From: Caldifarciminota bacterium
Lineage (GTDB): Bacteria > Hydrothermota > Tepidihabitantia > SM23-42
Length of the DNA stretch: 42,385 nt
Direction: 5' to 3'
Assembly (NCBI GenBank): GCA_016936155.1
Contig: JAFGPO010000037.1
Coordinates: 1 to 42,385 of the forward strand
Shown here: piece by piece, positions 24,535-32,730 of the stretch
Layout: the number at the start of each line of letters is the position of its first letter
Numbering within the stretch: the first letter of the stretch is position 1
Translations under genes and position numbers: made by a program
The notes under the pieces: generated by a model
What the model saw: the letters and a program-made list of their open reading frames with translations, nothing else
The model's database searches: none
What the model was told of the DNA's origin: nothing

Positions 24535-25125
24535 TCATTGCAGGGGCAGGATGAACTTCAATCCTGCACCATGTTCCCAGATTTTATCGTCCTTGTCCGA
24601 AAATCCGTATTTATAGATCTCCGCGCTCGCGATATAGTTGTATCGGGTCGCGTACTCGATCCCGAGGTTTTTGATCGGACGCACCTGCAACGTCAGTCCG
24701 CCGACAAATCCGATGTCGGTTTCCTCCATTTTGTCTCCGGTCGGCAGAACGATCACTTCACCGTCATACAACCCCTTCCAGAAATACACGCCAAGCCCGG
24801 TCTCAGCCGTCAATGCAAACCAGGGTATGTCAAAAAACGGCAATAGATCGAAACTTGTACAAAAGGTTAACGGGGTATACTCGTACGCATACGGACCTTC
24901 TTCTGGCGGCGTATCGTAATGGAGTATGCTCCCCCGGATCTTGGCGCCAAAATGGGGGATGAAATTTGCCAGTCCGATCTCTCCGCCGAACTGCCACATC
25001 CCCTGTGCATCCTCCTCATCCTGATAGAGCAGGTATGAGGCGTAGTGGGGACCAACAGAAAATTCAAACTGATCAGTGCTCTGTACAGCAACCAAGAGCA
25101 TACCGATGAACAGTGGATTCAACAT
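24535..25125 (-). CDS. Small outer-membrane beta-barrel protein of the efflux operon
   Basis: A 196-residue protein with a short signal sequence (MLNPLFIGMLLVAVQS) and repeating alternating strands (FEFSVGPHYASYLLYQ, IGFVGGLTLQVRPIKN, LGIEYATRYNYIAS), ending in a hydrophobic-aromatic strand (WEHGAGLKFILPLQ). This pattern fits an eight-stranded OmpX/OmpA-like barrel. It sits between tetR and the TolC-like gene, and its AGGAGG overlaps the tetR stop region, so it belongs to the operon. The role is unknown; a porin-like or envelope-sensing role is possible. Confidence 0.7.
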   Translation of the reverse strand: MLNPLFIGMLLVAVQSTDQFEFSVGPHYASYLLYQDEEDAQGMWQFGGEIGLANFIPHFGAKIRGSILHYDTPPEEGPYAYEYTPLTFCTSFDLLPFFDIPWFALTAETGLGVYFWKGLYDGEVIVLPTGDKMEETDIGFVGGLTLQVRPIKNLGIEYATRYNYIASAEIYKYGFSDKDDKIWEHGAGLKFILPLQ

Positions 25126-25126
25126 C

Positions 25127-25717
25127 CTACCTCCTTTGCTTCAATCCCTCGAAGTATAACATGAAAGATGTTTCCTTGATCTCGGTTATCCCGGGCAAAA
25201 ATTGGCTGACATAAAAACCGGTCCGGATCGTATTCAGGAAATGAAGCGCGGCAACGCGCGCATCAACCTTCCTGAATTCACCGGCAATTATTCCCTGCCT
25301 GATGATCACGGCGATCGCATCGACCATTCTCAACAGATTCTCCATGACGATCGGACGCATCGCCTTCATGATCTTTCCCGATAGATTGAGATTTTCCATT
25401 GAGAACATAAAAAACGAGCTTTCCATTTTCATCATATAATCGAGCCAGTCGTGGGTGATCCGATCCAGCTTTTCCGAGGCGGTCAGCGGCTCTTTCTGCA
25501 CTCTCTGAAGGAACGAAATCCCCTCCAGGAAGTGCTCCTTGATGATATCGACATAGAGCGTCGACTTATCCTTGAAATAGAGGTAAACCGTCCCCTTGGC
25601 GACTCTCGATGCCCGGGCGATATCCTCCATCGTGGTCTGGAAAAAACCCTTTTTTGCGAATATCCTCAGGGCATTTTTAACGATCTTTTCCTTTAAATTG
25701 GCGTCTTTTTTCTTCAT
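25127..25717 (-). CDS. TetR-family regulator of the efflux operon
   Basis: ATG 25717 gives 196 residues with AAAGGA upstream; an in-frame TTG at 25744 is less likely. The N-terminal helix-turn-helix is typical: KIVKNALRIFAKKGFFQTTM, EDIARASRVAKGTVYLYFKD, KSTLY (about residues 11-55). The C-terminal ligand domain is not assignable. It is the first gene of an operon running through barrel protein, channel, adaptor and pump. A palindromic operator overlaps the promoter at 25765-25784, so it probably represses its own operon and is released by a pump substrate (inference from the family). Confidence 0.92.
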   Translation of the reverse strand: MKKKDANLKEKIVKNALRIFAKKGFFQTTMEDIARASRVAKGTVYLYFKDKSTLYVDIIKEHFLEGISFLQRVQKEPLTASEKLDRITHDWLDYMMKMESSFFMFSMENLNLSGKIMKAMRPIVMENLLRMVDAIAVIIRQGIIAGEFRKVDARVAALHFLNTIRTGFYVSQFLPGITEIKETSFMLYFEGLKQRR

Positions 25718-25764
25718 GGCGATGTATTGTCCTTTTGATAACAAACATCCTGGTTTGGTTTATT

Positions 25765-25784
25765 ATGACTGACCAGTCAGTCAT
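25765..25784. promoter_or_regulatory. TetR operator (inverted repeat)
   Basis: ATGACTGAC-CA-GTCAGTCAT, perfect 9-bp arms with a 2-bp centre. It resembles known TetR-type TGACNGNC half-sites and covers the end of the -10 element and the expected start point of the tetR transcript. Confidence 0.8.
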
Positions 25785-25810
25785 TATATTAATGTTTTGA
25801 CGGTTGTCAA
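25783..25810 (-). promoter_or_regulatory. sigma70-like promoter of the tetR-efflux operon
   Basis: Minus strand TTGACA (25810-25805), 16-bp spacer, TATAAT (25788-25783). Both boxes match the consensus; the -10 overlaps the operator. Confidence 0.88.
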
Positions 25811-26038
25811 TACCCGGGAAGGCATACTATAGTAGAAGGCTGCAAGATGGCACGATAAAGATCCAGATGGACTAGAAGGCTTTAAAGGGCTGAGAAAGCA
25901 GCCGTCTTGAGCCTTCTTTGCCTTTGATAACCTTCTCGTGCCTTATGTCTGCCCTTGCCCCATAGCGTGGCATCGGGGAGCACATCGAATATGCGGTGTA
26001 ATTCCGCATAATGAAAGACTTTTACCTTCTATTCCATG
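25811..26038. other. Intergenic region between tetR and the Crp/Fnr gene
   Basis: No gene is visible. The left part (to about 25945) is a low-complexity patchwork of AAGGC, GCCTTCT and AGAAGGCT words on both strands. A hairpin TATGCGG-TGTAATT-CCGCATA lies at 25990-26010. Confidence 0.5.
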
Positions 26039-26066
26039 TTGACTTACCCCTGATTTTCTATACAAT
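26039..26066 (+). promoter_or_regulatory. sigma70-like promoter of the Crp/Fnr gene
   Basis: TTGACT (26039-26044), 16-bp spacer, TACAAT (26061-26066); AAGGAGG and ATG 26085 follow. It may also drive the prfA operon 69 bp beyond the Crp/Fnr stop, since no terminator or other promoter was seen there. Confidence 0.7.
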
Positions 26067-26084
26067 AGTAAAAAAGGAGGCTGT

Positions 26085-26717
26085 ATGGTCGAAGGCATGG
26101 AACGAAAACTTAATCCTGGTGAAATTTTATTCGAAGAAGGCGACAAGGGCGAGGTCATGTATCTGATTCGCGAGGGCAAGATCAAGATCACCAAAGGCAA
26201 AGGCGAGGACGAAAAAGTGCTGGCAGTGCTTAAAGAAGGAGATTTCTTCGGCGAAATGGCAATCATCGAATCAGCACCACGATCAGCCTCAGCGATCGCA
26301 GCCACAAACGTATCGCTCCTTGTCATTGATAAAGAAACATTCCGGTCAAAGATCAGAGAAAATCCGTTGATCGAATACGTTCTCGAAACCCTCTCCCGCC
26401 GCCTGAGAGCAGCTGACGAACAGATGCGGCTTCTCACGATCAAGAGTGAAGAACGAAGGATTGTTGCATATATCATCACCAAAGCTAAAGAAAGCGGTAA
26501 GAAAGTTGACAACGGCATTGAAATCAGTCCCTTTTCCCCTGCTAATCTTGCCACGATCACCGGCATCGAGGAAAACAAAACAAAAGGGTATGTTGATAAC
26601 CTGTCAAAAGCCGGACTGATCACCGTACAAGAGAACAGCCTTGTAATAAAAGGTATTGAAGACCTGGATGATTATCTGCGTTATATCGCCCTGAAGGAGA
26701 AATTCGAAAAACCGTAG
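26085..26717 (+). CDS. Crp/Fnr-family transcriptional regulator
   Basis: A 210-residue protein with an N-terminal cyclic-nucleotide-binding fold (LNPGEILFEEGDKGEVMYLI, REGKIKITKG, GDFFGEMAIIESAPRSASAI, about residues 8-95) and a C-terminal winged helix (FSPANLATITGIEENKTKGY, then VDNLSKAGLITV, about 145-180). The phosphate-binding cassette FGEMAIIESAPRSASA is close to that of cAMP-binding CRP. There are no cysteines for an Fnr-type cluster. ATG 26085 has a strong AAGGAGG. The targets are unknown. Confidence 0.9.
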   Translation: MVEGMERKLNPGEILFEEGDKGEVMYLIREGKIKITKGKGEDEKVLAVLKEGDFFGEMAIIESAPRSASAIAATNVSLLVIDKETFRSKIRENPLIEYVLETLSRRLRAADEQMRLLTIKSEERRIVAYIITKAKESGKKVDNGIEISPFSPANLATITGIEENKTKGYVDNLSKAGLITVQENSLVIKGIEDLDDYLRYIALKEKFEKP

Positions 26718-26786
26718 CAAACGGCCCATACAGTTCTCTACGCATGTCTGCTCAACCCCTATCCGTTTTATATCAGGAGCGTTTTC

Positions 26787-27842
26787 GTGTTTCAACGAAA
26801 GCAAGAAGAGAACCGGCTCAAAGAATTAAGCACACTGCTTGCGAATCCTGACACAGTCAGGAATCCCAAGGAATACGCCGAGTTATCAAAAGAATACAAA
26901 AAGCTCGATCAGCTCGTCCAGCTGTATTACGAACGTGATCGGATCAAACAGGAGATTCCCGAGATCCAGAGTATGCTGGATAGCGGCGAGGAGGAATTGA
27001 AGGAAATGGCGGTCAAGGAACTGGACGACTTGAACAAAAGACTCACCGGGGTGGAGGTGAAGATCCGGGAACTGACTGATCCCGAGTACGAAGAATACAA
27101 GAAGAACTGCCTGATTGAGATCCGTGCCGGCACCGGCGGGGATGAAGCAACGCTTTTTGCATCTGATCTCTTTCGTATGTACAGTAAATATATAGAACGT
27201 TACGGACTGCGCATCGAAGTGCTTTCGTCACACCCGAGCGATATCGGTGGGTATAAGGAAATCATATTCCTTGTCTCCGGAGAGAATGCATACCGTAAAT
27301 TCCGCTTTGAAAAAGGCGTCCATCGGGTGCAACGTGTCCCGGTGACTGAAACTGGAGGCAGGATCCATACCTCTACGGTTACGGTCGCGGTCCTGCCTGA
27401 GATCGAGGAAACCCAGTTCGAGATCAACCAGAACGATCTCAAGATCGATACGTTCCGGGCAGGAGGACACGGCGGGCAGAATGTGAACAAAGTTTCATCG
27501 GCGGTGCGGATCACCCACATGCCGACCGGCATGGTCGTGAGCTGCCAGGACGAACGCTCCCAGCACAAAAATCGCGCACGGGCAATGAAGATCTTGAGGG
27601 CTCGTTTGGCGGCGATCGAGCAGGACAAGAAACAACAGCAGATCGTAAGCGAACGCCGACAGCAAGTGGGCACTGGAGAAAGAAGCGAGAAGATCCGGAC
27701 CTATAATTTTCCGCAAAACCGTGTGACCGACCACCGGATCGGATTGAGTCTTTACAGTCTTGACACGGTCCTTGAAGGATCGATCGAACCGCTCTTTGAA
27801 GCGCTCGAAGAACATGAGAGAGCTCGTTACCAGGGTGCGTGA
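26787..27842 (+). CDS. prfA: Peptide chain release factor 1
   Basis: A 351-residue class I release factor. The GGQ motif (229-231, in RAGGHGGQNVNK) triggers peptidyl-tRNA hydrolysis, and the PVT at about 185-187 (RVPVTETGGRIHTST) is of the RF1 PxT type, which reads UAA and UAG, rather than the SPF of RF2. The start is GTG 26787 with CAGGAG upstream. It is the first gene of a compact housekeeping operon, followed by its own modifying enzyme gene prmC. Confidence 0.95.
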   Translation: MFQRKQEENRLKELSTLLANPDTVRNPKEYAELSKEYKKLDQLVQLYYERDRIKQEIPEIQSMLDSGEEELKEMAVKELDDLNKRLTGVEVKIRELTDPEYEEYKKNCLIEIRAGTGGDEATLFASDLFRMYSKYIERYGLRIEVLSSHPSDIGGYKEIIFLVSGENAYRKFRFEKGVHRVQRVPVTETGGRIHTSTVTVAVLPEIEETQFEINQNDLKIDTFRAGGHGGQNVNKVSSAVRITHMPTGMVVSCQDERSQHKNRARAMKILRARLAAIEQDKKQQQIVSERRQQVGTGERSEKIRTYNFPQNRVTDHRIGLSLYSLDTVLEGSIEPLFEALEEHERARYQGA

Positions 27843-28626
27843 TACGCTCTGTGTTGAGCGTCGCGAAGCAGAGCTTATCGTCGCAGCCTTGCTGGATCGC
27901 CCACGCTTCAGCGTGTACTTCAACGAGCCGATCGACGACCGTGCACGAACGTTGCTCGTGATGAAAGTCGCTCAATTGAAACAAGGCGTGCCGATCGAAT
28001 ATATAACGAACCGTACTCAGTTCCTGGACTACCAGCTGTGTGTTCATCCGGGGGTATTCATCCCCCGGACCGAAACCGAGTATTTCGTCGAGCTCATTAT
28101 CAAAAAAACTAAACGGCCTCCTGATAGTATCCTTGATGTCGGCACAGGTACGGGTGCGATCTCGATCGCCCTTGCGCACGCGTTCCCATCGAGTACCATC
28201 ATCGCTACTGATATATCAGAGAATGCCCTTACCTGCGCTCGAACCAATATCGCCAGATACCGGCTTATCCAGCGCATCCACCTTGTGCGCACGGACATGC
28301 TCAAGGGGTTAGCCGCGCCATTCGACCTCATCGTCTCAAATCCACCCTATGTACCGCGCTCCCGGTTGCATTCCCTGCCAAAAAGTGTAAAATATTATGA
28401 GCCTCTCATAGCACTCAATGGAGGAGAGGACGGAACGAAGTTCACGAAGGTATTGATCGAAAACAGTGTACCGGTTATGAAAGACCGTGGTTGCATAGCG
28501 ATAGAGATCGACGAAGAAGCAGAAAGTGACCTGACAGATTATTTGAAAACGAATACCTGCCTGCACTATTCGTTCAAAAAAGACCTGTTCCAGAAGAGCA
28601 GGTACGTGTTCCTGGAGAAAAGATAG
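27814..28626 (+). CDS. prmC: Release factor glutamine methyltransferase
   Basis: A 270-residue HemK/PrmC protein: the SAM site ILDVGTGTGAISIAL (about 106-120), the acidic loop ATDIS, and the catalytic NPPY (176-179, DLIVSNPPYVPRS) that methylates the GGQ glutamine of release factors. ATG 27814 lies 29 bp inside prfA; a longer open frame from 27760 is unlikely because it covers still more of prfA. The prfA-prmC pair is common across bacteria. The stop TAG shares its last base with the nadK GTG. Confidence 0.93.
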   Translation: MRELVTRVRDTLCVERREAELIVAALLDRPRFSVYFNEPIDDRARTLLVMKVAQLKQGVPIEYITNRTQFLDYQLCVHPGVFIPRTETEYFVELIIKKTKRPPDSILDVGTGTGAISIALAHAFPSSTIIATDISENALTCARTNIARYRLIQRIHLVRTDMLKGLAAPFDLIVSNPPYVPRSRLHSLPKSVKYYEPLIALNGGEDGTKFTKVLIENSVPVMKDRGCIAIEIDEEAESDLTDYLKTNTCLHYSFKKDLFQKSRYVFLEKR

Positions 28627-29408
28627 TGAAAAAAACTACGATTGTGATCAACGCGCATAAGCCAACAGCGAAAAAACTGTTGCCCGATGCCACCCGTATC
28701 CTGCTCGATCATGGATTCACAGTATCCAGAAAACCGGATTTCGTGATCGTGATCGGAGGCGATGGGACGATGCTCAACGCGGCTCAAGTGTACTGCAGAA
28801 AAGAGATCCCGATTCTCGGCATCAATATCGGTGGTCTGGGTTTCCTCACGGACGTTACGTTGCATGAGCTGCCCATGATTCTCGACCAGATCAAACAGGG
28901 ACGCTATGCGATCGAAAAACGAATGATGGTCCAGGCGACTTTCAATAGAAGCTCTTTATACGCGCTCAATGACATTTCAATCGTCACGAAAATTCCTGGT
29001 CGTGCGGTCGAACTTTCGGCAACGATCAATAAGGAACACCTCTACCGGTTCCTGGCCGATGGCATCATCATTGCCACGCCGACCGGCTCGACTGCATATT
29101 CACTTGCAACTGGCGGACCGATCCTCATTCCTTCGACCGAAGGGTTGATCATCACTCCGATCGCACCCCATACCCTTTCGGTACGTCCCATGGTCCTTCC
29201 GGCAACCAGTGTCATCAAACTGAAGGTCGGTCAGAAAGGAAAGGCAATCCTGGTCGCTGATGGGCAGCACAGCAAAATGATACCGAATGGAAGAACCGTG
29301 ATATTCAAACGCGCTCACCACAAGGTCTGCCTGGTAAAGCCGCACCGGATAACTTTTATCGGAACATTACGCGAAAAAATGAAATGGGGAGGCCGCGAGG
29401 ATGCTTAA
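28626..29408 (+). CDS. nadK: NAD kinase
   Basis: A 260-residue protein with the NAD kinase signature GGDGTML (44-50), LGINIGGLGFL, the NDISIV segment and ADGIIIATPTGSTAYSLATG, which bind NAD and ATP. It phosphorylates NAD to NADP in the cytosol. The GTG start at 28626 overlaps the prmC stop by one base. Its 3' end overlaps recN by eight bases, an arrangement often seen for nadK and recN. Confidence 0.94.
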   Translation: MKKTTIVINAHKPTAKKLLPDATRILLDHGFTVSRKPDFVIVIGGDGTMLNAAQVYCRKEIPILGINIGGLGFLTDVTLHELPMILDQIKQGRYAIEKRMMVQATFNRSSLYALNDISIVTKIPGRAVELSATINKEHLYRFLADGIIIATPTGSTAYSLATGGPILIPSTEGLIITPIAPHTLSVRPMVLPATSVIKLKVGQKGKAILVADGQHSKMIPNGRTVIFKRAHHKVCLVKPHRITFIGTLREKMKWGGREDA

Positions 29409-31059
29409 ACTCCTCAATGTCAAGAATTTTGCCCTCATGGAAGATCTGACTATCGATTTTGAATCTGGCTTAACGGTTGTCACCGGCGAAACCGGTGCCG
29501 GCAAATCCATGATCATTGAAGCCATCGCTACGTTATGCGGCAGCCGGCTCGAAGACGTGTTGATCCGCACCAACAAGGATTTTGCCGAGGTCAGCGGCGT
29601 GCTTGCGGTCACGCCAGCCATGATACGTACTTTGAAGGATTCCGGGATCGAATGTGCTTCGGATATGATCGTACGGCGCAAGATCGAACGGGGAAAACGG
29701 CAAACAACATATATCAACGACCATCTTATCAGCCTCAACCTGCTCAAGGAATTGATCGGGGGGTCGATCGATCTAATCGGTCAGTATGAGAACCAATCGC
29801 TTTTTTTTGCGCGCAATCACCGCGTCCTCCTCGATACCTACGCCGGGCTGGACGAATCCCTAAGCCGTTATGCGCAACTGTACGGGGATTACCGCACTCT
29901 CATGGAGCGCCTTGAGCACTTACGGGAAGCCGTCCGTATGAAGGACGACCGTATCGATTACTTGACGTACCAGGTGCAGGAGATCGAAAAGGCGGACGTG
30001 CGGAGCGGTGAACAGGAGAATCTGGAACAGGAACGGCAGCTGCTTGCAACGAGCGAAAAACGCGCGCAACTCTCCGGCATGATCATCGATTTTATGTATG
30101 AACAGGAAAGCTCGGTGATCGAACAGGTCGCCCGGATCAAAGATCTGTTTGATGAACTGTCAACGCACGATCCGGCCATGACTCCGCATTGCAAGGAACT
30201 GGACACGATCGCTACATCCATTGACGAACTGCACCGGGAGGTAAGTACATACCGGAACGCGATCGATTTTTCCAAAGAACGCCTTGATGAAGTACAGGCC
30301 AGACTGGAGACGATACGCTCGCTCCAGAAGAAATATGGACAGACACGCGAAGAGATGATGCACTATTACGACCGGATCAAGGAAGAGTTGAATGATCTCC
30401 AGGCACGCGACGAGCAGATCAAAACGGCAAAAATGAAGATTCACGATCTGGAGAAGAATTTAAATTTCGAGGCCGGGACGATAAGCGCACAACGCGACCG
30501 CTCCGCGCGATCCCTCCAAAAAGCGATCCTCGCGAAACTCGCGCACCTGGGAATGAAAAAAGCACGCTTTGAGATCCGCATTACCCCCTGCCCCATCAAC
30601 GAACACGGTAAGGACGAGGTTGAATTCTTCATTTCCACGAATCCGGGTGAGGATCCCAAGCCCCTGCGCAAAGTTGCCAGCGGCGGGGAGATCTCACGCA
30701 TAACATTGAGCATGAAAACGATATTCTCCGAAGCGGACCGCATCCCAACGGTCATCTTTGACGAGGTGGACACCGGGATAGGCGGCAGTGTGGCCGAGGC
30801 GGTTGGCAACCTCCTCGCCGAACTGAGCAAACAGCACCAGGTCATCTGCGTCACTCATCTGCCGCAGATCTCGATCTTCGCCGATAATCACATTCTGGTC
30901 CGTAAGGAGATCAAAGGGAAAGAAACGTTCATGCACGTTGCAAAATTGGATGACGATATGCGTAAACAGGAGATCGCGCGCATGCTCGGCGGCAAGGACA
31001 TTACACAGAAAACGATCGAACACGCGGCCGAATTCCTGAAAAAAGGACAGGCACGATGA
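29401..31059 (+). CDS. recN: DNA repair protein RecN
   Basis: A 552-residue SMC-like ATPase. Walker A GETGAGKS (29-36), the N-terminal FALMEDLTIDFESGLTVVTG, a central coiled coil (about 150-370), the ABC signature KVASGGEISRITL and Walker B TVIFDEVDTGIGG, followed by the HQVICVTHLPQIS histidine loop. RecN acts early in double-strand break repair. Length and order are normal. ATG 29401 lies in the end of nadK, and the recN stop overlaps pgsA as ATGA. Confidence 0.94.
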   Translation: MLKLLNVKNFALMEDLTIDFESGLTVVTGETGAGKSMIIEAIATLCGSRLEDVLIRTNKDFAEVSGVLAVTPAMIRTLKDSGIECASDMIVRRKIERGKRQTTYINDHLISLNLLKELIGGSIDLIGQYENQSLFFARNHRVLLDTYAGLDESLSRYAQLYGDYRTLMERLEHLREAVRMKDDRIDYLTYQVQEIEKADVRSGEQENLEQERQLLATSEKRAQLSGMIIDFMYEQESSVIEQVARIKDLFDELSTHDPAMTPHCKELDTIATSIDELHREVSTYRNAIDFSKERLDEVQARLETIRSLQKKYGQTREEMMHYYDRIKEELNDLQARDEQIKTAKMKIHDLEKNLNFEAGTISAQRDRSARSLQKAILAKLAHLGMKKARFEIRITPCPINEHGKDEVEFFISTNPGEDPKPLRKVASGGEISRITLSMKTIFSEADRIPTVIFDEVDTGIGGSVAEAVGNLLAELSKQHQVICVTHLPQISIFADNHILVRKEIKGKETFMHVAKLDDDMRKQEIARMLGGKDITQKTIEHAAEFLKKGQAR

Positions 31060-31655
31060 ATCCTGCCGAAAAAGTGGAACGACGTATACCATCGAAGCAA
31101 TACGAATGCCCGAAAGGACTCTCCCTGAAGTTGCGCGAACTTTCCTACTTATCGAACCTTATAACACTTTCCCGGATCGCGGCCCTGCCGTTCATCGTGA
31201 TCTTCCTTGTGAACGGATCCCGCCACACCGCTCTGATATTAATGCTGCTTCTGCTGATATCTGACGCACTTGACGGTTACGTCGCACGCCGGCTCGGTCA
31301 AGTATCGGATATAGGGAAATTCCTTGATCCGGTATGCGATAAGATCGCTCTCGCGGTGATCTTGATCACGCTGTACGCGATCGGTAGCCTTCCGCTCTGG
31401 GGCTTTATCGTTATTGTTTCCCGCGATGTTCTGATCCTCGTGGGATGTCTGGTGTTGATCAAAACCAAGGCAGTACTCTACAAATCCAATACCGCTGGAA
31501 AGATCACCGGCTTCATATTCGGTATGATCATATGTGCCTTTACCATAAACCTCACGCGGATCGGCACGATCCTGCTCTACGTATGCATACCAGCGTTGAT
31601 CGTTTCTTTTACGATCTATCTACTGCGGTATATCCATGCCATGAAAGGAGAATAA
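31056..31655 (+). CDS. pgsA: CDP-alcohol phosphatidyltransferase (PgsA-like)
   Basis: A 199-residue integral membrane enzyme with the full family motif D70-x2-D73-G74-x2-A77-R78-x8-G87-x3-D91-x3-D95, which binds CDP-diacylglycerol and metal. Several membrane helices follow (IALAVILITLYAIGSLPLWG, FIFGMIICAFTINLTRIGTI). The best guess is phosphatidylglycerophosphate synthase; other CDP-alcohol acceptors cannot be excluded. There is an unusual polar extension of about 30 residues before the first helix, so a later start is possible. It shares an overlapping TAATG with dapF. Confidence 0.87.
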   Translation: MNPAEKVERRIPSKQYECPKGLSLKLRELSYLSNLITLSRIAALPFIVIFLVNGSRHTALILMLLLLISDALDGYVARRLGQVSDIGKFLDPVCDKIALAVILITLYAIGSLPLWGFIVIVSRDVLILVGCLVLIKTKAVLYKSNTAGKITGFIFGMIICAFTINLTRIGTILLYVCIPALIVSFTIYLLRYIHAMKGE

Positions 31656-32458
31656 TGAGACCAATATTTTTCACAAAAATGGAGGGCTCGGGTAATGATT
31701 TTGTGATCCTTAATAATCATACCGGTCTTCTCACCGAAATGGTTGCCGGCAATGAAATGAGCGATCTCGTCAAGAAACTCTCTGACCGACACCTGGGCGC
31801 TGGGTCAGATGGGATACTTGTCGTTGACAGTTCAAAGGATTTCCCGTTCCAGATGAAGTATTATAATAATGATGGAAGTGAAGCCGAACTCTGCCTGAAC
31901 GGAGCGCGGTGCGTTGTCAGCTATGCATACCGTCTTGGACTGATCCAGGAAAAAGGTAAGTTCATGTCCGCAGCAGGTCCGATCGGATTCTACCAGCGCA
32001 ACGGAACGGTCAGCATTGAAGTGCAGCCTCCAGTCGACATCAAGCTCAATTTCAGCATCACGGTCAAGCGCAAGAAATACAAAGTGAGTTACCTGCGGAT
32101 CGGCGTGCCGCACTGCGTTCTCTTTGTGAACTCGTATGATGACATCAATGTCCGTGAGCTTGGACAACAGATCCGCAACCTGAAGGCGTTCCAGCCGGAT
32201 GGCGTGAACGTCAATTTCGTCCTCAATGATAAAAACACCCTGTATGTCAGGACCTATGAACGCGGCGTGGAAGATGAAACGCTTTCCTGCGGCACCGGGA
32301 TTCTTGCATCTGCGTATATTGCGACGAAACTGTTTCTTAAGGAAAGCCCGATCACGGTCGATACGCGCGGCGGGCAGCTGCTGGCGACGATCAAAGATAA
32401 ATTGTATATAGAAGGATCAGCAAAATTCGTATTTGACGGAGTGTACTATCTGGAATAG
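31655..32458 (+). CDS. dapF: Diaminopimelate epimerase
   Basis: ATG 31655 (TAATG overlap, GGAG upstream) gives 267 residues; an upstream open extension lies inside pgsA and is rejected. Both catalytic cysteines are present: C80 in NNDGSEAELCLNGARC and C212 in ETLSCGTG. The first motif is usually CGNG; here Leu replaces the Gly. The enzyme converts LL- to meso-diaminopimelate for lysine and peptidoglycan. It is the last gene of the operon, before a cluster of palindromes. Confidence 0.92.
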   Translation: MRPIFFTKMEGSGNDFVILNNHTGLLTEMVAGNEMSDLVKKLSDRHLGAGSDGILVVDSSKDFPFQMKYYNNDGSEAELCLNGARCVVSYAYRLGLIQEKGKFMSAAGPIGFYQRNGTVSIEVQPPVDIKLNFSITVKRKKYKVSYLRIGVPHCVLFVNSYDDINVRELGQQIRNLKAFQPDGVNVNFVLNDKNTLYVRTYERGVEDETLSCGTGILASAYIATKLFLKESPITVDTRGGQLLATIKDKLYIEGSAKFVFDGVYYLE

Positions 32459-32730
32459 TACGGGCTCAATCGCGGGCAGAAGCCCGCTCCCACCATAGTA
32501 GAATCCTCGTTGCTGTGGGAGAGGTTTCCCAACCTCGACAGATTGCATTATCTTCATCCCCGGCATTATGTATTGTACCTGTAGTCGCCCGATTTATCGG
32601 GCTCCATGACCCAGCGGCCTGATAAATCAGGCATTTACAGATAGCGGCTTCTTTCGATCTCCTATCATCCGGAAATTCAAGGGAAATTCTACTTATCCGC
32701 TGATGTGCTTTTTGGCGAACCGTTTAGTGC
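32459..32730. repeat. Cluster of palindromic (REP-like) repeats
   Basis: No gene is visible. Four short palindromes are seen: GCGGGC-AGAA-GCCCGC (32472-32487), GAGGTT-TCCC-AACCTC (32521-32536), GCCCGAT-TT-ATCGGGC (32587-32602) and GCCTGAT-AA-ATCAGGC (32617-32632). CTCCCAC (32487-32493) and GTGGGAG (32515-32521) also pair, joining the first two. The region lies between convergent genes and may serve as a terminator. Confidence 0.75.

Noticed and set aside
25943-26623. Minus-strand open frame over the Crp/Fnr gene
   Set aside because: Antisense to a clear cyclic-nucleotide-binding regulator with promoter and ribosome site.
26787-27842. Release factor 2 (prfB)
   Set aside because: A PVT anticodon-like motif is present rather than SPF, and there is no programmed frameshift site.
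31445-31654. Longer N-terminus for dapF
   Set aside because: It would lie wholly inside pgsA in another frame; ATG 31655 with a GGAG site begins the normal DapF N-terminus.
32459-32730. CRISPR array
   Set aside because: The palindromes differ from each other and show no constant repeat length or spacers.
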